In this document: in pieces, positions 1 to 7,741 of the stretch
Layout of the letters: each line of letters starts with the position of its first letter
Numbering within the stretch: position 1 is the stretch's first letter
Origin: an uncultured Eubacteriales bacterium
GTDB lineage: Bacteria > Bacillota > Clostridia > UMGS1840
Direction of reading: 5' to 3'
Length of the DNA stretch: 11,862 nt
Assembly: GCA_900555525.1 (NCBI GenBank)
Contig: USLP01000019.1
Location: 1 to 11,862 of the forward strand
The notes under the pieces: model-generated
Database searches by the model: none
Seen by the model: only the letters and a program-made list of their open reading frames with translations
Told to the model about the DNA's origin: nothing
Position numbers and translations under genes: made by a program

Positions 1-275
1 TCTGCAAAAAGCTCGTCTATAAGCCGTTTATTTGCAATATTGCCCTTAACAAAGCACCACTTTGAAGAGCTGTTTTCGGCAATTTTTTCGATTTCTTTCA
101 AGCGGTATTCTTTAATTAAAACGTCATAATAATCGTTAAGATTATCCAATCCTACGACTGTTGCCCCGTCAACGGTTTTCAGCAATTCCTTAACAAGATT
201 TGCTCCGATAAACCCCGCCGCCCCAGGGATAAAAATTGATTTGTTATCTAATTCACTGTTTTTCATCAATATCAT
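1..275 (-). CDS. NAD-dependent UDP-sugar epimerase, UDP-glucuronate 4-epimerase-like (partial, N-terminus only)
   Basis: The first 91 residues of an extended short-chain dehydrogenase/reductase are visible; the rest lies beyond the left edge. A Rossmann glycine motif GAAGFIG is at residues 18-24, followed by the acidic end of beta-2 in VGLDNLNDYYD (41-51) and KEYRL (55-59). The NDYYD...K..RL signature is typical of UDP-glucuronate 4-epimerases (CapI/LspL type) more than of GalE. The expected role is to convert UDP-glucuronate to UDP-galacturonate, or a related 4-epimerisation, in the cytoplasm, supplying a donor sugar for the glycan. The start is uncertain: ATG at 275 lies only 4 nt after AAGGAG, while the in-frame ATG at 266 lies 13 nt after it. 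The 111-nt gap to wzx shows no convincing promoter or terminator, so it is probably the operon's next gene. Catalytic Tyr/Lys residues are off the window, so activity and exact substrate cannot be judged. Confidence 0.85.
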   Translation of the reverse strand, partial: MILMKNSELDNKSIFIPGAAGFIGANLVKELLKTVDGATVVGLDNLNDYYDVLIKEYRLKEIEKIAENSSSKWCFVKGNIANKRLIDELFA

Positions 276-386
276 TAATCTCCTTAAATTTATTAGTTGA
301 TTTAATTTCGCTATATTTCAAGTCTTTTGAAAAAGCAGACACAAAAAAATCATAGACTTACTACCTATCCCAATAAAGGTTACCAA

Positions 387-1880
387 CTATCTATTACGTA
401 AAGTTTTAATTATCAGAAACATCTTTTTCTTGTCGAAAATTATTGCCACCAAAAAATAAACAATTATAGTTACAAGGAAAGTGACTATCCCATAAATAAT
501 AAACACTAAATAAGACGCACAAGAAAACGCCACAAATTTATAAACCAGCCAAAAAACCAAAAAAACAACAGTCAAATATACAATTTGTTTATATTCTTTC
601 CAAGGTGTTCTCTTCAATATTTTTTTGTTCGCATAAATTAGTATATCGTTTGTACGATAAATCAAAGCAACAATTGTACCGATAAATACTCCGTATATGC
701 CGCATATATTTACTAAAATTAAAGAAGCAGATAAATTAATAATCATTTCGATCACACTTCTATTTTGCGTTTTCTTCGCATGTCCCGATACGGTAATCAA
801 TCTTGCGGCAACAGCTCTTACTCCGCTAAATAAAGCTATAACCGTAAATAGCTCCGGTAGATATGGTAACATATAATCAATATCTGTTATTCCCGCTGTA
901 TATAATTTAACAAAAGGTCCTATCATTATCATAGCAACCGTCATAATAGAAAAAATGATTATTGCATATAATAAACTATAAACATCATATATTTTCGTCA
1001 GTTTTTCGAGGTCACCATGGACATTTTCTCCTAATAAAAAACCCAACCCCGCATTTGCCATGTTTACCATGGAATTTAATGCTGAAAAAACCAAGTTATA
1101 CACTGTATAAACGCTAGCATAAGCAAAACTACAAAATGTAGAAACAATAAATACATCTGTATTGGAGAAAATTGTGCTTGAAAGCTCATGAATTAAAAAA
1201 GCTTTTCTCTCATGCAAGTAATTCAGTTTAGCTTCTTTATGAAAATCCAAAAACTTATACTTATGTCTGCAATACACAATGGTTATTGGAAGACGGAGCA
1301 ACGCCAACAGAGCATAAGCACCCTGTACCACTACAACATTAAAGCCTAGATATATCAATAAAATTCTCACAACAGTAGTGAAAATATGTACGATAAAAAC
1401 AGAATTTTCTGTCACATATCGTTTTCCGTCCGCCATCAATAATTGGTCATATGGTGCTGCAAAAAAATATGTTATACAGTTTGCTATCCCCTGAAAAAAT
1501 ATAATCAATAGAATAGTTATATAATCAACTTCTGAATTTGCAATAGCAGGATATACCACAGCAAAGGCTATAACTGCCATTGCATATATTATTGTAATTT
1601 TTCGGTAATATTTTCTTGCTTGCGTCAAGACACAATTAATCTCATCTTTATTATTTGAAGTTATAGGACCATATAAAGCATTTACTGTTGAGTTTCCTAT
1701 TCCTGCTTCCAAGAGAGCTAAATATGTAAAAATCTGCGTTACAGTTGAAACTAATCCATTAATTTCTGATCCAAATGAAATTATAAATAATCGAGGAACA
1801 ACAAATCCCAAAACCAAAGTAATTAACTTAGACCCAAAGCCAAAAAAGATGTTTTTAAATATTTTCCCTTTGTTTTTCAA
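387..1880 (-). CDS. wzx: Wzx-type polysaccharide repeat-unit flippase
   Basis: A hydrophobic protein of about 497 aa with roughly 12-14 predicted membrane spans, the size and layout of the MOP/PST exporter superfamily. Near the N-terminus the segment VVPRLFIISFGSEINGL (residues 27-43) and then LALLEAGIGNSTVNALYGP (54-72) match the conserved start of Wzx/O-antigen transporters. It should flip undecaprenyl-pyrophosphate-linked repeat units across the cytoplasmic membrane to Wzy. Start choice: the longest frame begins at GTG 1889, but a GAGG ribosome site (1889-1892) overlaps that codon and sits 8 nt before TTG 1880, giving a natural MKNKGK N-terminus; an out-of-frame ATG between them reads Met-Tyr-stop. 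The gene lies 20 nt after the acetyltransferase in the same operon. Substrate specificity cannot be read from sequence. It is very AT-rich, as is usual for exchangeable wzx genes. Confidence 0.9.
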   Translation of the reverse strand: MKNKGKIFKNIFFGFGSKLITLVLGFVVPRLFIISFGSEINGLVSTVTQIFTYLALLEAGIGNSTVNALYGPITSNNKDEINCVLTQARKYYRKITIIYAMAVIAFAVVYPAIANSEVDYITILLIIFFQGIANCITYFFAAPYDQLLMADGKRYVTENSVFIVHIFTTVVRILLIYLGFNVVVVQGAYALLALLRLPITIVYCRHKYKFLDFHKEAKLNYLHERKAFLIHELSSTIFSNTDVFIVSTFCSFAYASVYTVYNLVFSALNSMVNMANAGLGFLLGENVHGDLEKLTKIYDVYSLLYAIIIFSIMTVAMIMIGPFVKLYTAGITDIDYMLPYLPELFTVIALFSGVRAVAARLITVSGHAKKTQNRSVIEMIINLSASLILVNICGIYGVFIGTIVALIYRTNDILIYANKKILKRTPWKEYKQIVYLTVVFLVFWLVYKFVAFSCASYLVFIIYGIVTFLVTIIVYFLVAIIFDKKKMFLIIKTLRNR

Positions 1881-1888
1881 TACATACA

Positions 1889-1892
1889 CCTC
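1889..1892 (-). promoter_or_regulatory. Ribosome binding site deciding a TTG start for wzx
   Basis: GAGG lies 8 nt upstream of TTG 1880 and overlaps the alternative GTG start at 1889, so the TTG is preferred. The upstream GTG has only a distant AGGTG about 12 nt before it. Confidence 0.55.
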
Positions 1893-1900
1893 ACACTATA

Positions 1901-2422
1901 TCACCTAATGTATCCAATCCCCTCCAAATCATCTACCAGCTTTTGAATCTCAGTTTTCGAAAGTTCTTTAGGTCGCTTATCGACAGCAATGCTCTCATTA
2001 AAATTTTCTTTTTGGTCATTAACATAATCATTATATGATTTCAAAACTCTACAAGGATTGCCGGCAGCGATTGAATTATCCGGAATGTTTTTCGTAATTA
2101 TGGAGCCTGCGCCAATCACAACATTATTGCCTATTTTTACATTAGGCAAAATAATGCTTCCGCGCCCAATAAAAACATTGTCTCCAATTACAATCTTCCC
2201 AATTTTCGTATACCCTAACGCTCTTTTCGTGCTTGCATCATGCGCTAACACTTGTACACCGGTCAAAGTCACATTATTTCCAATTGTTATGAGCCACGGA
2301 AATAAGTCGTCTAATTTCGTATCAAACATTACAACATCCCTACCAAGATGCCCGCCATGTCGAACAAAAACCTTTGCTTCATCTTTTCGGAATATTGCCT
2401 TTTTTAATCTTTCAAAAAACAT
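1901..2422 (-). CDS. Left-handed beta-helix (hexapeptide repeat) O-acetyltransferase
   Basis: A 173-aa acyltransferase of the maltose/galactoside acetyltransferase-like (LbH-MAT) group. Imperfect hexapeptide repeats run from about residue 45 to 120 (IGNNVTL, IGDNVFIGRGSII, IGNNVVIGAGSIITKN), interrupted by a loop with LAHDAS, whose His61 is the expected catalytic base. The closing AAGNPCRVLK (119-128) is the usual end of the CoA-binding coil domain. A C-terminal tail of about 43 charged residues follows. Likely role: transfer of acetyl from acetyl-CoA to a hydroxyl (less likely an amino group) of a glycan or a precursor sugar, in the cytoplasm. The longest frame starts at 2458, but AGGAG at 2430-2434 lies 7 nt before ATG 2422, and the extra N-terminal residues look non-protein-like. 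The gene follows GT E by 16 nt. The acceptor sugar is unknown. Confidence 0.9.
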   Translation of the reverse strand: MFFERLKKAIFRKDEAKVFVRHGGHLGRDVVMFDTKLDDLFPWLITIGNNVTLTGVQVLAHDASTKRALGYTKIGKIVIGDNVFIGRGSIILPNVKIGNNVVIGAGSIITKNIPDNSIAAGNPCRVLKSYNDYVNDQKENFNESIAVDKRPKELSKTEIQKLVDDLEGIGYIR

Positions 2423-2429
2423 ATGCCTT

Positions 2430-2434
2430 CTCCT
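2430..2434 (-). promoter_or_regulatory. Ribosome binding site deciding the acetyltransferase start
   Basis: AGGAG is placed 7 nt before ATG 2422. The upstream in-frame ATG at 2458 has no purine-rich site, so the shorter protein is preferred. Confidence 0.7.
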
Positions 2435-2438
2435 ATAT

Positions 2439-3536
2439 TTAACTTTGCAATAAGCCATATATTTCTTTTATAGCGCAACAATAACCAGTCACATCTACTT
2501 TTTTCATTTTTTCAGTATCCACTTTTAACGCGATCTCATCACGCATTGCAATATACGAAACCCATTCGGAAACATTCTCGTTATTGATAAACCGAACCAG
2601 TCCACAATCGCAATCCATTGAAACCGAATCTGAAACAACACATTTTACGCCTGCGGCTTGAGCTTCCAAGGTTGTAATGCTTAATCCTTCTGAATAAGAA
2701 GGTAATAATAGAAAATCTGTGGTAGAAAAAATTTCCCTTTTATCTATATCTTTATCTAAAAAGAAAACCTTCCCACCTAAATGATTTTCTTTTACATATA
2801 GAGTCAACTCTTCAAAATATTGTCTGTCACATATAAAACCAACAAAACTTAATTTTGCATCTGCCCCTTTTTCGACCAAAGATTTAAGCACTTTTAAAGA
2901 CATCATCTGATTCTTATTATGACAATAATATCCAATTTGAACCAAATTGATTGATTCGTGCTTTCTAAAACGTACAGCCGAATAGATTGAAACATCTACA
3001 GGATTAAGAACATTAGTAAATGCTCTACCAACAAACAAACTTTTTCCCGCGCTTTCAGAGCAAGCAATATTGTTTGTAGAATATCTCGCGATTCTACATT
3101 TGTTTCTCCAATTATAAAGACGCAACAAGTAGTTCTTCCCCTTTCGACAGTACGTGCCATGCGCATGAGAAATCCTTATCGCTACATTCATTTTCTTGGC
3201 TACTTGCAATACAATACCTGCTTCTATTCCATTGTTACAATGGACAATATCATAGTTTTGTTGGGAAAGTATTTTTTTTACTTGTGCTCTTATTTGATAA
3301 TCACGTTTCATGAACAGTAACTTATGACTGTTATAGTCCAATGTTGTTAGCCGAAAGATTTGCCCCCCATAAGAAAGAAACTCTGTTTCTCTATCACCAT
3401 GCTCTTCGGAAGGACTATATGTCAACAAATCAAAAATGCACTCATCGCTAAGACCTTTTACAATCGTCATAATTACGTGAGGTACACCAGCACTACAAAA
3501 AGGCGTATTAATAACAAATAGTACTCTTTTTTTCAT
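2439..3536 (-). CDS. Divergent GT4-family glycosyltransferase E (EpsF-like)
   Basis: A 365-aa GT-B fold glycosyltransferase. The C-terminal half holds the retaining GT4 signature EGLSITTLE (Glu283 and Glu291, the EX7E motif) preceded by LLLPSYS, and a following SDSVSMDCD resembles EpsF/CapH-type enzymes. The N-terminal half has VHCNNG (98-103) and SHAHGTY (123-129), plausible acceptor-side loops. Two usual features are altered: the N-terminal GGAE loop reads SAGVPH (15-20), and the donor-phosphate 'GR..xxKN' loop reads IGYYCHNKN, so Tyr203 stands where Arg is normal while Lys208 is kept. The likely role is adding one sugar to the lipid-linked repeat unit on the cytoplasmic face. The start at ATG 3536 has AAAGGA about 10 nt before it and overlaps the end of wzy by 29 nt, implying translational coupling. 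Donor and acceptor are unknown. Confidence 0.85.
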   Translation of the reverse strand: MKKRVLFVINTPFCSAGVPHVIMTIVKGLSDECIFDLLTYSPSEEHGDRETEFLSYGGQIFRLTTLDYNSHKLLFMKRDYQIRAQVKKILSQQNYDIVHCNNGIEAGIVLQVAKKMNVAIRISHAHGTYCRKGKNYLLRLYNWRNKCRIARYSTNNIACSESAGKSLFVGRAFTNVLNPVDVSIYSAVRFRKHESINLVQIGYYCHNKNQMMSLKVLKSLVEKGADAKLSFVGFICDRQYFEELTLYVKENHLGGKVFFLDKDIDKREIFSTTDFLLLPSYSEGLSITTLEAQAAGVKCVVSDSVSMDCDCGLVRFINNENVSEWVSYIAMRDEIALKVDTEKMKKVDVTGYCCAIKEIYGLLQS

Positions 3537-4827
3537 ATTTTTTATCCTTTCCTAGTTCTAAACCGCAAGTTACAATAACTACAATCAAACATAAAACATG
3601 ATCTCGCAATCTAAACAACTGAGTCGTCTGAACCACACAGGCGAACACAAGAATCGGAATAAAATTTAAAAAACATACATTCTTATTCTTTGCGTGCCAA
3701 TATGTTGCGTATATCAGCAACCCACCGATAATCACCGTTCCAACAACCCCCCAACATACAATCATCTCTACGGTAGCAGCATGCGGAGACCCTGTAAACC
3801 CAACTTTATCGCCAACATTTTGCATTCCCTTTCCAAACAGTAACCCTATTGCATCAGAAGACAGAGCTTCTATATATACCATTGCATTCTCGGTTCGTCC
3901 GGTAGTCACATCAGAATAGTCAACTCTAGATAGCAAGTTTTCTATATAAGACGGATTTACTTTATACACCACAAATACCAGCAACACAACTAATACCAAA
4001 AAACCACATTTTTGCAAAAGAGACTTCAGTGCATTATTTTTCGTCCCAGTCCCAAACAAAACCAATAAAAAAATCACCACAAGAGACAAAAAAAATGTTT
4101 TAGAAATAGTTAATGTTCCGCCTAATAAACAAATTGCCATAGCGATCAAATATTTCATTTTCACACCTTCTGAGGAAATTAACATTAGGCATAACGAAAT
4201 TGCCAATGAACAGCTCTGCCCCAACATATTAGGATCAGCGGAAAAATACAATGCACCATTTAATTGTTGAGAATAACCCAATCGCAATGAACCATTCAAA
4301 AGAGAACTCATATTCCATTCGGAAAGGGAAAGCGTTTCTATAAGCACAAGAATAACAACAAAAGCTGTTGAAAAAATACAGGCATCAACAATTTTCCTTC
4401 GATCATTCTGCGACAAATCTGACGAAAGAATATAGATAATCAAGAAAAATACTATCACATATCTAATCGCTTCAATAAGTTCATCTTCTGGATATATAGC
4501 AATACGAATTAACTCGTTACACAAAAAAATAGCAGGAACAATTATTTGTATCATTTTTAATTGCATCTTTGTTTTAACAAATAAACTGATGATACACGCC
4601 ATGCAAACATAAGCAATTTGAATCCCTGTCCCAAGCATTGAAAAACAAGCAATGTAAGCAGCTATTTCTTGTGGAGAAAAGCAAAACGGCAAGATAACAG
4701 CAATCGCCAGCACAAACATTTGCGGGATATCTATAGCATGAAAACTTTTAATAAAAAGTATCAGAAAAAAGAACAACATTAAACAGCAAAACCGTGCTTT
4801 TTTCAGTTTATTAAGTGTTATTGTCAT
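3508..4827 (-). CDS. wzy: Wzy-type polysaccharide polymerase (O-antigen ligase/polymerase family)
   Basis: A 439-aa integral membrane protein with about 11-12 hydrophobic spans. Family landmarks are visible: TLTISKTFFLSL (238-249), the loop before a long extracytoplasmic segment; TTGRTENAMVYIEAL (308-322), matching the conserved G-R motif; and GKGMQNVG (333-340) followed by SPHAATVEMIVCWGVVG (347-363), matching the Pro-His and distal glycine motif of the O-antigen ligase/polymerase family. It should join flipped undecaprenyl-pyrophosphate repeat units into a polymer on the outer face of the membrane. It is the only polymerase candidate in the window and is found with wzx, supporting Wzy over WaaL. 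The start ATG overlaps the previous stop by 4 nt (4824-4827), and its 3' end overlaps GT E by 29 nt. The linkage it makes cannot be predicted. Confidence 0.9.
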   Translation of the reverse strand: MTITLNKLKKARFCCLMLFFFLILFIKSFHAIDIPQMFVLAIAVILPFCFSPQEIAAYIACFSMLGTGIQIAYVCMACIISLFVKTKMQLKMIQIIVPAIFLCNELIRIAIYPEDELIEAIRYVIVFFLIIYILSSDLSQNDRRKIVDACIFSTAFVVILVLIETLSLSEWNMSSLLNGSLRLGYSQQLNGALYFSADPNMLGQSCSLAISLCLMLISSEGVKMKYLIAMAICLLGGTLTISKTFFLSLVVIFLLVLFGTGTKNNALKSLLQKCGFLVLVVLLVFVVYKVNPSYIENLLSRVDYSDVTTGRTENAMVYIEALSSDAIGLLFGKGMQNVGDKVGFTGSPHAATVEMIVCWGVVGTVIIGGLLIYATYWHAKNKNVCFLNFIPILVFACVVQTTQLFRLRDHVLCLIVVIVTCGLELGKDKKYEKKSTICY

Positions 4828-5909
4828 TTGCTCAAAATCCTTTTCTTATAAAGTTGCTCATACTTTTGAGTCATTCGTTCAGCCGAATACTCTTGGATTA
4901 AATCGTAAGATACTCTCCCATAAGATTCTCTCTGCACTTCGGACATCTCCAACACATCACGCATCCTTAAAAACATCTCTTCTTCATCGCCAGCTACCAC
5001 AAGGAATCCATTGTCATCTCTTACAATATCTTTCATTCCTCCCACATCAGTAGCGATAATCGGTAGTTTTGATGCCATTGCCTCCAACGCAGTTAGCGGC
5101 AACGCCTCTCTATACGAGGCTTGCACATAACAATCTGACATCGCGTAATACTTCTCTGTGTTTCCAACATTTCCGGTGAATATCACACAATCACTTAATC
5201 CAAGCTCCTGTGCTTGCTGAATCAATGTTTTATGCCGTTCCCCGTCACCAACAAGATATAATTTAATCAAAGAATTTTCACTATGTAATCTATCAAAACA
5301 CCTAAGAATTGATATTTGGTTCTTATTGTCATCCTGTCGACCAACATTTATAAACGTAAAAATTTCATGGGCTTGTCGATAATATCTACGTATATCAATA
5401 CCGTTATTAATAAAAACACACTTATTTTCTCTTATGCCAAAATACTGAGTAATCATATGCTGATTCTCTTTTGAAACAGCAACAAGTTGTACAATATTTC
5501 TATAGATACCTTTTTCTATATACGGAATAATTCTTTTAGGAAACGCTTTTTCTGGTTTTGTATGAACTGTTACTATAACAGGCTTATGGTGCAACAAACC
5601 CCAAAGCACTGCAAACACAACTCCCCCCAAATGAGCATGCACAATGTCTGGCTTGTACTTACTAATTTCTCTCATTACCTTAATGATTGTTAGAGGCGTG
5701 ATTTTCCTTGTTATACCAAGATATTTAATCTTTTGAATTTTATCTAGTTTTTCCGTCAAAGAGTTTCTTACACACGCTCCATAGCACAAAACATTAACCT
5801 CAAACTCCTGCCGATTGATACATTTCAGCATTTCAAATACCATATTTTGCGCTCCACCGATTTCAAATCCATTAATTACAATCAATATGTTCTTTTTATT
5901 GTCTTTCAT
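4824..5909 (-). CDS. GT4-family glycosyltransferase D
   Basis: A 361-aa GT-B enzyme. The N-terminal domain begins with ILIVINGFEIGGAQNMV, with the Gly-Gly loop at residues 18-19, and has the typical DIVHAHLGG (88-96) and TVHTKPE (114-120). The C-terminal domain has VGRQDDNKNQ (Arg191 and Lys196 for the donor phosphates), LVGDGE (219-224) and the EX7E motif EALPLTALE (Glu268, Glu276), with Ala in place of the common Gly after the first Glu. It probably adds one sugar to the lipid-linked repeat unit with retention of configuration. The longest frame starts at 5939, but GAGGTG at 5914-5919 precedes ATG 5909, whereas nothing resembling a ribosome site precedes 5939. It follows GT C after 45 nt and overlaps wzy by 4 nt. 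Donor sugar unknown. Confidence 0.9.
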   Translation of the reverse strand: MKDNKKNILIVINGFEIGGAQNMVFEMLKCINRQEFEVNVLCYGACVRNSLTEKLDKIQKIKYLGITRKITPLTIIKVMREISKYKPDIVHAHLGGVVFAVLWGLLHHKPVIVTVHTKPEKAFPKRIIPYIEKGIYRNIVQLVAVSKENQHMITQYFGIRENKCVFINNGIDIRRYYRQAHEIFTFINVGRQDDNKNQISILRCFDRLHSENSLIKLYLVGDGERHKTLIQQAQELGLSDCVIFTGNVGNTEKYYAMSDCYVQASYREALPLTALEAMASKLPIIATDVGGMKDIVRDDNGFLVVAGDEEEMFLRMRDVLEMSEVQRESYGRVSYDLIQEYSAERMTQKYEQLYKKRILSK

Positions 5910-5913
5910 TGTA

Positions 5914-5919
5914 CACCTC
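5914..5919 (-). promoter_or_regulatory. Ribosome binding site deciding the start of GT D
   Basis: GAGGTG lies just upstream of ATG 5909 (GAGG core 6 nt away). It falls inside the longer reading frame from 5939, whose own upstream region is AT-rich with no purine box. Confidence 0.65.
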
Positions 5920-5954
5920 AATTTTTTAATAACACTCATTATTCTATAGTAAAA

Positions 5955-7031
5955 TTAGGAACATATTATTCTTTCGACATAATTCTTCCATTCAGAAAAA
6001 ATAATATCGGGGTGGTAGTTTTTTGCGCGTTCTTTGGCTTTTCTCCCCATCAATTTCGCTGCTTCTTCATTATCTAACATCTTTTTCAAGGCAAAAATCA
6101 TCTCTTCTCTGTTATTTTGCCTAACAAGCAACCCGTTTACACCGTTTTCAATCAAATCTCGCGGTCCACCACAAGGACAATCCGTTGCGATAGACGGAAC
6201 GCCTACCGTTAATGCTTCTAAAAGAGCGTTTGGCATGCCTTCATAATCAGATGATAACACAAATATTTTTGATGTAGACAATACTTCACCAACGTCTTTC
6301 GTGCTTCCCATTAGATAAATTCTGTCAGCCATATTCAATTTTTCGATAAATTCCAACAGTTCTGTTTTTAACGGACCTTCTCCATAAATTTTTAAATTAG
6401 TATCAGGATATTGATCTGCTATAGAAGCAAACGCCTCTATTAATAATTTTTGATTTTTTTGTTTAACAAGTCGTCCCAATGTTACAATATCATTTCCACC
6501 GACATACTCCATATCATAGAATTCTTCCGTAGTTTCGTTCATAATGACAGCGGATTTCTTTTGTAACTTTTTGGGAAACCATTTTTTAGCTTCTGCTGTC
6601 TGAAAAACAATACCGTCCGCTTTTTTATACAGATGTTTCGCAAGAAATCTGTATATGAAATTTGGATATTCCTTGTTCGGATCATTTCTAACCGAAACTA
6701 TAGTTTTTACATTCAACCCTCTTGCGGCGATAAGCGTTCTAAAATTCGGCTCAGCCATAAATGAAACAATAATATCCGGCTTTTCGGTTTTTAAGATTTT
6801 TCTCAATTTTCTAATTAAAGATATATTCCGACGCAAAAAAACACAATTCAGTTGAGATTCAAATAATGTAATACGCCTAACGTTTTCTCCAAAGGGATAT
6901 TCCCAATTGTCACGAAAAGACGTGGTGAGAATGCAGTCGTCGCCATGTTCAGAAAATTGAGTAGCAAGATTACACATAACACGCTCCGCGCCTCCATGAT
7001 GAATCGCATTAATGTAGAATAATATTTTCAT
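5955..7031 (-). CDS. GT4-family glycosyltransferase C (GalNAc/galactosyltransferase-like)
   Basis: A 358-aa GT-B glycosyltransferase. The N-terminus has FYINAIHHGGAERV with the Gly-Gly loop at 13-14; VSFMAEPN (89-96) and SVRNDP (113-118) follow. The donor domain shows TLGRLVKQKNQ (Arg187, Lys192), YGEGPLK (216-222), the EX7E motif EGMPNALLE (Glu264, Glu272) and then CPCGGPRDLI (285-294). This CPCGGP sequence is characteristic of the GT4 subgroup containing GalNAc transferases such as PglH and amylovoran/capsule galactosyltransferases, so a GalNAc or Gal donor is a reasonable but unproven guess. The start ATG overlaps the stop of the deacetylase-like gene by 4 nt (7028-7031), so translation is probably coupled. 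All key residues are intact. Confidence 0.9.
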   Translation of the reverse strand: MKILFYINAIHHGGAERVMCNLATQFSEHGDDCILTTSFRDNWEYPFGENVRRITLFESQLNCVFLRRNISLIRKLRKILKTEKPDIIVSFMAEPNFRTLIAARGLNVKTIVSVRNDPNKEYPNFIYRFLAKHLYKKADGIVFQTAEAKKWFPKKLQKKSAVIMNETTEEFYDMEYVGGNDIVTLGRLVKQKNQKLLIEAFASIADQYPDTNLKIYGEGPLKTELLEFIEKLNMADRIYLMGSTKDVGEVLSTSKIFVLSSDYEGMPNALLEALTVGVPSIATDCPCGGPRDLIENGVNGLLVRQNNREEMIFALKKMLDNEEAAKLMGRKAKERAKNYHPDIIFSEWKNYVERIICS

Positions 7032-7741
7032 TTCCTATGGCGCCTCATGTAAACGGCATTTAGTAATTTATCAAAAATATTAACTTTTCTGTTAACAATT
7101 TGTACAGGGAAAATTATGAAACTATCTTTATTTTTCTGTAGAAAAATTTCTAATCGCTCAAAATCACTGTCCTTCATCATATTGGGGTGATAGCAGAAAG
7201 TCACCATACGGAGCGGTAATTTTCTAACCCTTCCGCTCTGCTGTGGCACAAACGTAAAACCATATTTACTATACGGAGCCATGGCAATCGTATCGGAAAT
7301 AATACGAATATCACTTTCTTCTCTTAAAGCAACTAAGGTGTTTTCATCAAACGTGTGTGAGGGAGCAAAGAAAACTTTCGGATTGATTCCATGCTCATGC
7401 ATAATTAAAACGCCTTTCTTGATTTTATCTTTTTGTTCTTCAATCGGCAATCCGGCAAACTCACTCCTTGCATTCACCGGATTAATGCCACCACACTTCG
7501 TAACATACACATGGTTATATCCATGCATAGCAATTGTCCAATCTTTCTTTTTCCAACACTTAACACGATCCCAAAAATGCTCATCAACAGGATATTCCTT
7601 CATTGCCGGATCTTCGCAATGCGGTATCACCCCGACAAGCGGCTTCACCTCATAGCGATCGAGCAATTCCTCCATACGATTCCACTTTGCAACATCCCGC
7701 TTTTCGCAAGCATCATCAAGCCTCATTATGTATTTTGACAT
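7028..7741 (-). CDS. DUF2334 / polysaccharide deacetylase-like protein
   Basis: A 237-aa protein resembling DUF2334, a branch of the NodB-like carbohydrate esterase superfamily. Visible landmarks in order: MRLDDAC (Asp9, Asp10, the putative catalytic base/metal aspartate), VGVIPHCED (37-44), AMHGYNHVY (His73 and His77, an HxxxH metal pair), FFAPSHTFD (124-132) and FCYHP (182-186). This matches the Asp-His-His metal site of N- or O-deacetylases. There is no signal peptide, so it would act in the cytoplasm, on the lipid-linked intermediate or a precursor rather than on finished polymer. The longest frame starts at TTG 7753, but that TTG is itself part of the TTGGAG ribosome site; ATG 7741 is the likely start. 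It overlaps GT B by 26 nt and GT C by 4 nt. The substrate is unknown; it could instead be a non-catalytic family member. Confidence 0.8.
   Translation of the reverse strand: MSKYIMRLDDACEKRDVAKWNRMEELLDRYEVKPLVGVIPHCEDPAMKEYPVDEHFWDRVKCWKKKDWTIAMHGYNHVYVTKCGGINPVNARSEFAGLPIEEQKDKIKKGVLIMHEHGINPKVFFAPSHTFDENTLVALREESDIRIISDTIAMAPYSKYGFTFVPQQSGRVRKLPLRMVTFCYHPNMMKDSDFERLEIFLQKNKDSFIIFPVQIVNRKVNIFDKLLNAVYMRRHRK

Noticed and set aside
276..386. Possible terminator or promoter between wzx and the epimerase
   Set aside because: Only a weak interrupted stem (GTCT...AGAC) with a 3-nt loop is present, and no -35/-10 pair with acceptable spacing could be found.
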